The notes under the pieces are model-generated. The model worked only from the letters and a program-made list of their open reading frames with translations. It was not told where the DNA came from and did not search any database. Source: Opitutaceae bacterium (GTDB lineage: Bacteria > Verrucomicrobiota > Verrucomicrobiia > Opitutales > Opitutaceae). Taken from it: a stretch of DNA of 9,379 nt. The stretch lies in the NCBI GenBank assembly GCA_031254955.1, contig JAIRTK010000509.1, positions 1 through 9,379 on the forward strand, given 5' to 3'. Numbering within the stretch: position 1 is the stretch's first letter; the number at the start of each line of letters is the position of its first letter. Positions 6,301 through 9,379 of this stretch are shown here, in pieces. The position numbers and the translations under genes are program-made.

Positions 6301-8882
6301 CCACCCTCGCCAACGCCATCACCGGCGCGGGCCGGCTCGTCAAAACCGGCGACGGCCACCTCGAACTCGCCAACGCCGGCAACAACTACGGCGACACCAC
6401 CGTGCTCAGCGGCACGCTCGCCGGCCACATCGGCGCCGGCGCGCTCGAAGTCGCCTCCGGGGCGACCTACATCGTGGCCCCGACGGCGACCAGCTTCGAA
6501 CTCTCGGCGGTGTCCGGCTCGGGCACGATCAACCTGAACAACGCCAGCCTGACCATGAACGTGGCGGACGGCGCGACCGGCACCTTCGCCTTCACCGGCG
6601 CGCTGACCGGCGGCAACCAATTCATCAAAACCGGCGCCGGCACGCTCGAACTGCAAACCACCGTGGCGCTGACCAATGGCGCGCACATCCAGGACGGCAC
6701 CGTGACGCTCGCCGACCAAGCCCGCCTGAACGCGCCCGTGGTGCTCGGCACCGGCACGACCTTCGGACTGATTGACTACACCGGCGCCGGCGAGTGGACG
6801 CGCGCCCTCGTGCTCGAAGGGCAGGGCGGCGGCTTCGCGGTGCGCACCGGCACGCTCGCCCTCGCCGCCGCCACCGCGATTTCCGGCGCGGGCGAGCTTG
6901 TCAAAACCGGCCCCGGCACGCTCGACATCACCACGGCGGACTCCTCCGCGCGCACCGGCGGCGCGCGCGTGCTCGACGGCGCCCTGCGCGCCACCGCCGA
7001 CGCGCTGCCGGGTGACGCCGCCCTGTCCGCGAACGCGCTCCTGGAATTCGCGCAAACCTCGGACGCCGCCCACGCCGGCAACATCACCGGCGCCGGCGCG
7101 CTCGTGAAAACCGGCCCCGGCGCCCTCACCCTCTCCGGCTCCAACTCCCACACCGGCGGCACCGACGTGCGCGAAGGCGCGCTCGCCGGCACGACCAGCA
7201 GCCTCGTCGGCGACATCACCGTGCAAGCCGCCGCCACGCTCATCTTTGCCCAGGACACCGACGGCCTCTACGCCGGCGACATCACCGGCGCGGGCCTGAT
7301 CGAAAAAACCGGCGCGGGCAAAGTCGTGCTCACCGGCACCTACGCCGGCAGCCGCCCCATGCGGGTGTGCGACGGCGCGCTGCAAGGCAGCGCCGCCAGC
7401 CTGCGCGGCAACATCGAGCTTGCCGCCGCCACCGCGACGGTGGTGTTTGACCAGGCCGCCGACGCGAGCTACGCCGGCGTCATCAGCGGCGCGGGCGGTT
7501 TTGAAAAGACCGGCGCGGGCGCGCTCACATTTGCCACCGCCCAGACCTACACCGGCGACACCCTTCTCACCCAGGGCACGCTCAAGACCGGCACCACCCA
7601 TGCGCTCAACCCCGCCACCACCCTCAAATTCACCGGCGCCGCCACGCTCGAACTGGGCAAAACCAGCCAGACCGTCAAAACCCTCTCAACCATCGGCGGC
7701 ACCGGCACCATCGCCCTCACCGCCGCCGTCAATCCCGCCGCCGAGCTTATCGTCTCGACCGGACGCCTCACCGTCGCCGACGGCGCATCGGGCGACATCC
7801 GCCTGCTCGTGACATTCGAGCAATCCGCGGTCACCACCGGCACGGTCCGCGCCCGACTCATTGACGTGCAAGGCGCCAACGCCGCCGGCTACACCATTGA
7901 CTACGCCAACCGCGCCGTGCTCGGCGCCTACGACCTCAAAGTCAACGCTGCGGGCTGGCTCCTGCCGGAAAACTTCTCGCCCGAAATCCCCTCCGCCGCC
8001 GCGCTCCCCGCCCTGGCCGGACTCATGGCCAAGGCCGGCGTGGATTCGCTCCACCAGCGCCTCGGCGAACCCGCCCCCCTCCCGGCGGAAAACGCCGCCT
8101 TCTGGCTGCGCGGCATCAGCCGCGAAGACCGCATCCACGGCGAACTCTTCGACGGCCTCTCCGTGCGCACCGCCGGCGCCCAGCTCGGCGTCCTGTGGCC
8201 CTGGGGCAAACACGACTCCGCCTCCTCGCGCCTCGACGCCGGCATCGTGGCGACATTTGTGCAAGCCCGCTCCGACTACAAAGCCGTGGCCGACATTGAT
8301 GCCGGCGCGCAGGAGGCCGGTGTGTTTCTCACCAGCCGGCGCGGCGACTGGTATGCCGACCTGCTCGCCAACATCGCGCGCAACCGCTACAAAGTCGCCA
8401 TGCGCGACTCCTCCGACACGGTGCGCTTCGAAGGCTGGGGCACGACCCTCGCGCTCGAGGCGGGCCGCGCCTTCGCCACCGCCGGCGCCGGAGTTTTCGA
8501 GCCGCAAGCGCGCATCATGTGGCAGAACACCCGGCTGGACGAAACCGCCGACGCCTTCAAGCGCGAGTATTCGTTTGACGACGCCGACTCGCTGCACGCC
8601 CAAGCCGGACTGCGCTGGCACATGACCGTCCCGACCTGGCCCAACGGCGCGCTCATTCCCTCCTTCCGCGTCGCGGTCGGCTATGAGTTTCTCGCCGACA
8701 GCCGCATCACCGTCATGGACGTGCCGTTTGACAATGACCTGGGCAGCCTCGACTTTACCATCGGCGGCTCGCTCATGTGGTGGTTCAACCGCGATGTCGG
8801 CGCCTGCGTGAACGGAGCCTGGACGATGGGCGACATCGTAAACAGCACCGCCATCACCATCGGCCTGCGCGTGAACTGGTGA
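3312..8882 (+). CDS. Giant autotransporter adhesin-like protein with PATR repeats and C-terminal beta-barrel
   Basis: This is a 1856-residue type V secretion protein, predicted to export its own passenger to the cell surface. The signal peptide is about 1-40, with a long n-region, a hydrophobic L24-G-L-V-F-W-L-L-W core, and cleavage near A40/Q41. Residues about 42-330 carry short beta-helix-type repeats (TNAGTI, TNSGLI, TNSGTI, TNAGEI, TNTGTI). Residues about 395-1435 hold 13 PATR-like repeats of the G-A-G-x-L-x-K-T-G-A-G-x-L-x-L type, with NNYTGDTTV-like continuations. A linker and helix follow (about 1561-1585). An autotransporter barrel spans about 1597-1856, close to the usual 260-280 residues, and ends in the aromatic residue W1856 needed for outer-membrane assembly. 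ATG 3312 is chosen because it puts the signal peptide at the N-terminus and leaves the palindrome at 3222-3243 non-coding; an ATG at 3195 would not. ATG 3321 is also possible. No ribosome binding site is evident. Passenger function (adhesion or surface display) is inferred from family. Cys1353 in the passenger is unusual, since autotransporter passengers are generally Cys-poor. Confidence 0.93.
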   Translation: MKTMTVFPVSVARCFSPAMSAARLGLVFWLLWRALSPLAAQTTATPVIIGDRTTTYAMGAASDNYEVQPGTLIDITTANNAVTGATAAGVARWFLTNAGTIAANNSAGYFSADATITNSGLIQSRNTISSHAGVYFTSAAAGSVTNSGTILGGLKGINFGNTARLNTVVNHAGALIQTSVNAASGGAIYSANNNTVAITNAGEIDGALRGLHLGGASDVTNTGTITGGSGVAIYFASTAASSTLTLDTGSVLNGDAVSVTAGLNHLILHGSGAEDSNFIANSGAASNGFASLTMAGTSAAAGAAADWTLSGTVHLSGVAADTLKVAAGRLTLAGQTIFGAAAGGGITISAGGTLQIGDGGAIAWHADAGPPAIANDGAVVIASAGNYALSGDLSGSGVVVQAGAGVLALTGNNTHTGGVRVDSGTLFIDDDAKLGATTGALALNGGAALYGADITTARALDLAAGGILNTNSHAVTLTGAVSGTGALTKTGAGQLTLSNAANNYTGDTTVATGTLKGHVGTGLLTVQTGATYIVADGVTDAALGAIAGNGTVDLNNANLALNVLSGTQTYTFAGALINGGASLRKTGAGTLDLGASTALATAFATGITVENGTLKLDNQNQLGAALTLGSATAHGLLEVDDGLAAWTKTLTLAGSGGGISVAAGTQTLTATVEGAGDFVKAGAGTLDLTGATMNQTGGGTRILGGTLLGDTSKIKGDLTFANAATAVFTDAATGTLSGLITGAGHLIMHGTGELVLANNANAYTGDTTIKTGTLTGHLGQGTLTVEAAGTYKVADGVTEFELAGILGQGTVNLNAASLNFNVAASSSSEFNFTGALTGGPAAAFNKTGVGTLTLSSSVALGGGILVRDGILKLSDENLAATTITLGDTTTAGLIHYDNPAAAWTKPLALTGSGGGFHVAAGGTTTLAPAAIISGTGDFVKAGAGALDIRAATLAPAADIAATRILDGTLLATASTLKGTLDLAAATSAVEIEQTGGATLANAITGAGRLVKTGDGHLELANAGNNYGDTTVLSGTLAGHIGAGALEVASGATYIVAPTATSFELSAVSGSGTINLNNASLTMNVADGATGTFAFTGALTGGNQFIKTGAGTLELQTTVALTNGAHIQDGTVTLADQARLNAPVVLGTGTTFGLIDYTGAGEWTRALVLEGQGGGFAVRTGTLALAAATAISGAGELVKTGPGTLDITTADSSARTGGARVLDGALRATADALPGDAALSANALLEFAQTSDAAHAGNITGAGALVKTGPGALTLSGSNSHTGGTDVREGALAGTTSSLVGDITVQAAATLIFAQDTDGLYAGDITGAGLIEKTGAGKVVLTGTYAGSRPMRVCDGALQGSAASLRGNIELAAATATVVFDQAADASYAGVISGAGGFEKTGAGALTFATAQTYTGDTLLTQGTLKTGTTHALNPATTLKFTGAATLELGKTSQTVKTLSTIGGTGTIALTAAVNPAAELIVSTGRLTVADGASGDIRLLVTFEQSAVTTGTVRARLIDVQGANAAGYTIDYANRAVLGAYDLKVNAAGWLLPENFSPEIPSAAALPALAGLMAKAGVDSLHQRLGEPAPLPAENAAFWLRGISREDRIHGELFDGLSVRTAGAQLGVLWPWGKHDSASSRLDAGIVATFVQARSDYKAVADIDAGAQEAGVFLTSRRGDWYADLLANIARNRYKVAMRDSSDTVRFEGWGTTLALEAGRAFATAGAGVFEPQARIMWQNTRLDETADAFKREYSFDDADSLHAQAGLRWHMTVPTWPNGALIPSFRVAVGYEFLADSRITVMDVPFDNDLGSLDFTIGGSLMWWFNRDVGACVNGAWTMGDIVNSTAITIGLRVNW
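4776..7106 (+). repeat. Three tandem super-repeats of about 260 residues in the autotransporter passenger
   Basis: The PATR anchor residue (the Lys of K-T-G-A-G or its equivalent) falls at 401, 489, 585, 680, 749, 846, 940, 1011, 1106, 1198, 1266, 1332 and 1399. From 489 the spacings run 96, 95, 69; 97, 94, 71; 95, 92, 68; then 66 and 67. Units of three motifs therefore recur with periods of 260, 262 and 255 residues: nt 4776-5555, 5556-6341 and 6342-7106. Within each unit the order is a YTGDTT-type motif, a GTV-NLN strand with a TGAL motif, then W-T-K/R-L-L-G-GGG, then GTGDFVKAGAG-like. The short 66-67-residue spacings after 1266 show a simpler array. The DNA has diverged, but stretches stay close to identical, for example 5335-5370 against 6115-6150. 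Confidence 0.85.
8100..8879 (+). other. Autotransporter beta-barrel (translocator) domain of the giant protein
   Basis: Residues 1597-1856 show alternating amphipathic strands beginning F-W-L-R-G and including AGAQLGVLWPW, GWGTTLALEAGRAF, PSFRVAVGYEF and a final ITIGLRVNW. A strongly predicted helix (about S1561-G1585) just upstream would thread the pore. The reading frame is intact to the terminal Trp, so the protein should be export-competent. Confidence 0.85.
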
Positions 8883-8902
8883 CATGAATTCTCCCTCAAC
8901 CC

Positions 8903-9110
8903 TATAATACCAATTCCCAATGAGATTTATCCTTTTGTAGTCCGATTTTGCTCTTTCTCTTTATTCTTTATCTTTCCTCTTTCTCTTCCTTCCTCCCATT
9001 ACTGGTTGGAAACTAGGAGAAAGAGAAAGATAAAGAGGAAAGAGAAAGAAATGGGCAGCACGGCGGCAATCCATCCAAAAGAATAAATTTCGTTCGGAAT
9101 TGGTATAATA
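8903..9110. mobile_element. 208-bp foldback (MITE-like) element downstream of the autotransporter
   Basis: The ends are imperfect terminal inverted repeats. 8903-8917 (TATAATACCAATTCC) matches the complement of 9096-9110 at 14 of 15 positions, and the similarity continues inward to 8940 and 9073 at 17 of the next 23. The interior holds the long pyrimidine/purine hairpin at 8952-9049, so the whole element can fold back on itself. It has no coding capacity. CCC flanks both ends (8900-8902 and 9111-9113), which could be a 3-bp target duplication but is too short to count as evidence. It begins 20 bp after the autotransporter stop codon. Confidence 0.6.
8952..9049. repeat. Pyrimidine/purine hairpin inside the foldback element
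   Basis: Left arm 8952-8985 (pyrimidine-rich) pairs with right arm 9017-9049 (purine-rich) at 31 of 33 positions, with one bulged C at 8976. The loop is 8986-9016. 8959-8987 is identical to 1782-1810, and 9025-9043 is identical to 1862-1880, which links it to the hairpin after the esterase gene. There is no T-tract on either side. It could still act as a transcript end or barrier between the autotransporter and whatever follows. Confidence 0.8.
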
Positions 9111-9270
9111 CCCATTCCCAATGAAAAGCACTCTTTTGCAGGGGCGTCGCTTGCGACGCCCGGCTTGATAACCGTGCACCAACAAAGGCCGTGCACCAGC
9201 AACGGGCCTCGCAAGCGAAGCCCCTACATGGCTCTGCTTCTCAAGGGTCATGTTCACTGGGAAAGGGTAT
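9104..9270. mobile_element. Second foldback element overlapping the end of the first
   Basis: The left end 9104-9124 matches the left end of the first element (8903-8923) at 20 of 21 positions, and 9104-9141 matches 8903-8940 at about 30 of 38. The right end is its inverted copy: 9108-9135 and the complement of 9243-9270 agree at 22 of 28 positions. The two elements overlap at 9104-9110, where GGTATAATACC (9102-9112) is itself an odd palindrome. The interior differs completely from the first element: it is GC-rich and holds the nested inverted repeat 9137-9228. There is no open frame of note. Confidence 0.55.
9137..9228. repeat. Nested GC-rich inverted repeat with self-complementary arms
   Basis: Arms 9137-9162 and 9203-9228 are reverse complements at 23 of 26 positions. 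The left arm alone forms a perfect 9-bp stem, GGGCGTCGC (9142-9150) with GCGACGCCC (9153-9161), over TT. The right arm alone forms a similar stem at 9204-9223 with one mismatch. The sequence between the arms contains a 13-nt direct repeat, CCGTGCACC-A-A/G-CA (9172-9184 and 9189-9201, 12 of 13 identical), each copy with the palindrome GTGCAC. The organisation resembles REP/BIME-type repeats. Confidence 0.75.
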
Positions 9271-9379
9271 AAGGAGGAGGGAGATGATGAGGGAAAAAGG
9301 AATGAAGAAGGAGGAAGGGGTGAAGAAGGGGAAAAGGGATGCGCAAGGGCGCTCGCGCAAGGAGCGGCGGCGTCCCGCC
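9271..9379 (+). other. Purine-rich tract with a possible start of a small basic ORF, cut by the window end
   Basis: 9271-9340 is almost entirely A and G. AAGGAGG (9271-9277) stands 6 nt before ATG 9284, and the frame stays open to the window end, encoding a Lys/Arg-rich peptide that begins MMREKGMKKEEG. A tract nearly without T cannot contain many stops, and AAGGAGG is expected by chance in such sequence, so this is weak support for a gene. At the end GCGCAAGG is directly repeated (9341-9348 and 9355-9362). Confidence 0.2.

Noticed and set aside
4776..7106. DNA tandem repeat prone to slippage or phase variation.
   Set aside because: The units are diverged at the DNA level and about 760-790 bp long, with no short homopolymer or microsatellite tract that would make frame switching likely.
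3339..8885. Three long minus-strand open frames in one register (3339-4730, 4803-7601, 7686-8885) opposite the autotransporter gene.
   Set aside because: They are codon-aligned with the sense gene, so they stay open simply because TTA, CTA and TCA codons are almost absent from this high-GC gene. The translations are low-complexity Gly/Ala/Glu/Val shadows of the repeats with no domain features.
9137..9228. CRISPR-like array suggested by repeated short motifs (GTGCAC direct repeats, GCGACGCCC palindromes).
   Set aside because: There are only two direct-repeat copies of 13 nt, 17 nt apart, inside a nested inverted repeat. There are no regular repeat-spacer units and no cas genes.

Overview
The window looks like chromosomal sequence from a Verrucomicrobia genome, most likely family Opitutaceae. 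This rests on its high GC content, the lack of clear Shine-Dalgarno sites before three of the four genes, an SGNH hydrolase of a type I associate with Planctomycetes/Verrucomicrobia, and a giant PATR-repeat autotransporter beside a GntR/LacI-type regulator. The taxonomic call is inference from remembered family resemblance, not a search result. All four convincing genes are on the + strand.

Layout. 1-174: AT-richer leader holding a 30+30 nt inverted repeat (58-130). 175-864: exported SGNH/GDSL hydrolase. 884-1759: exported alpha/beta-hydrolase esterase, 19 bp downstream and probably co-transcribed. 1760-1896: a long imperfect hairpin of polypyrimidine then polypurine sequence. 1979-3151: an AraR-like regulator (GntR winged helix plus LacI-type sugar-binding domain). 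3152-3311: a GC-rich hairpin just after the regulator stop, then a near-perfect 22-bp AT-rich palindrome, a good operator candidate. 3312-8882: a 1856-residue autotransporter with a signal peptide, an N-terminal repeat region, 13 PATR-like repeats and a C-terminal beta-barrel ending in Trp. 8883-9379: no convincing gene, but two abutting foldback (MITE-like) elements with related terminal inverted repeats, followed by purine-rich sequence.

How it fits together (inference). The two secreted esterases could remove acyl groups from plant or microbial polysaccharides outside the cytoplasm. The AraR-like protein would sense a sugar or sugar derivative and control the adjacent autotransporter, and perhaps itself, through the palindrome at 3222-3243. 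The autotransporter would display a long beta-helical passenger on the cell surface for adhesion or substrate contact.

The most distinctive observations are: (1) an exact higher-order periodicity in the passenger, three successive units of about 260 residues each built of three PATR motifs spaced about 96, 94 and 70 residues apart; (2) two adjoining foldback elements downstream whose imperfect terminal inverted repeats begin TATAATACC and overlap at 9104-9110; and (3) the same pyrimidine/purine hairpin family placed on both sides of the regulator-autotransporter module.
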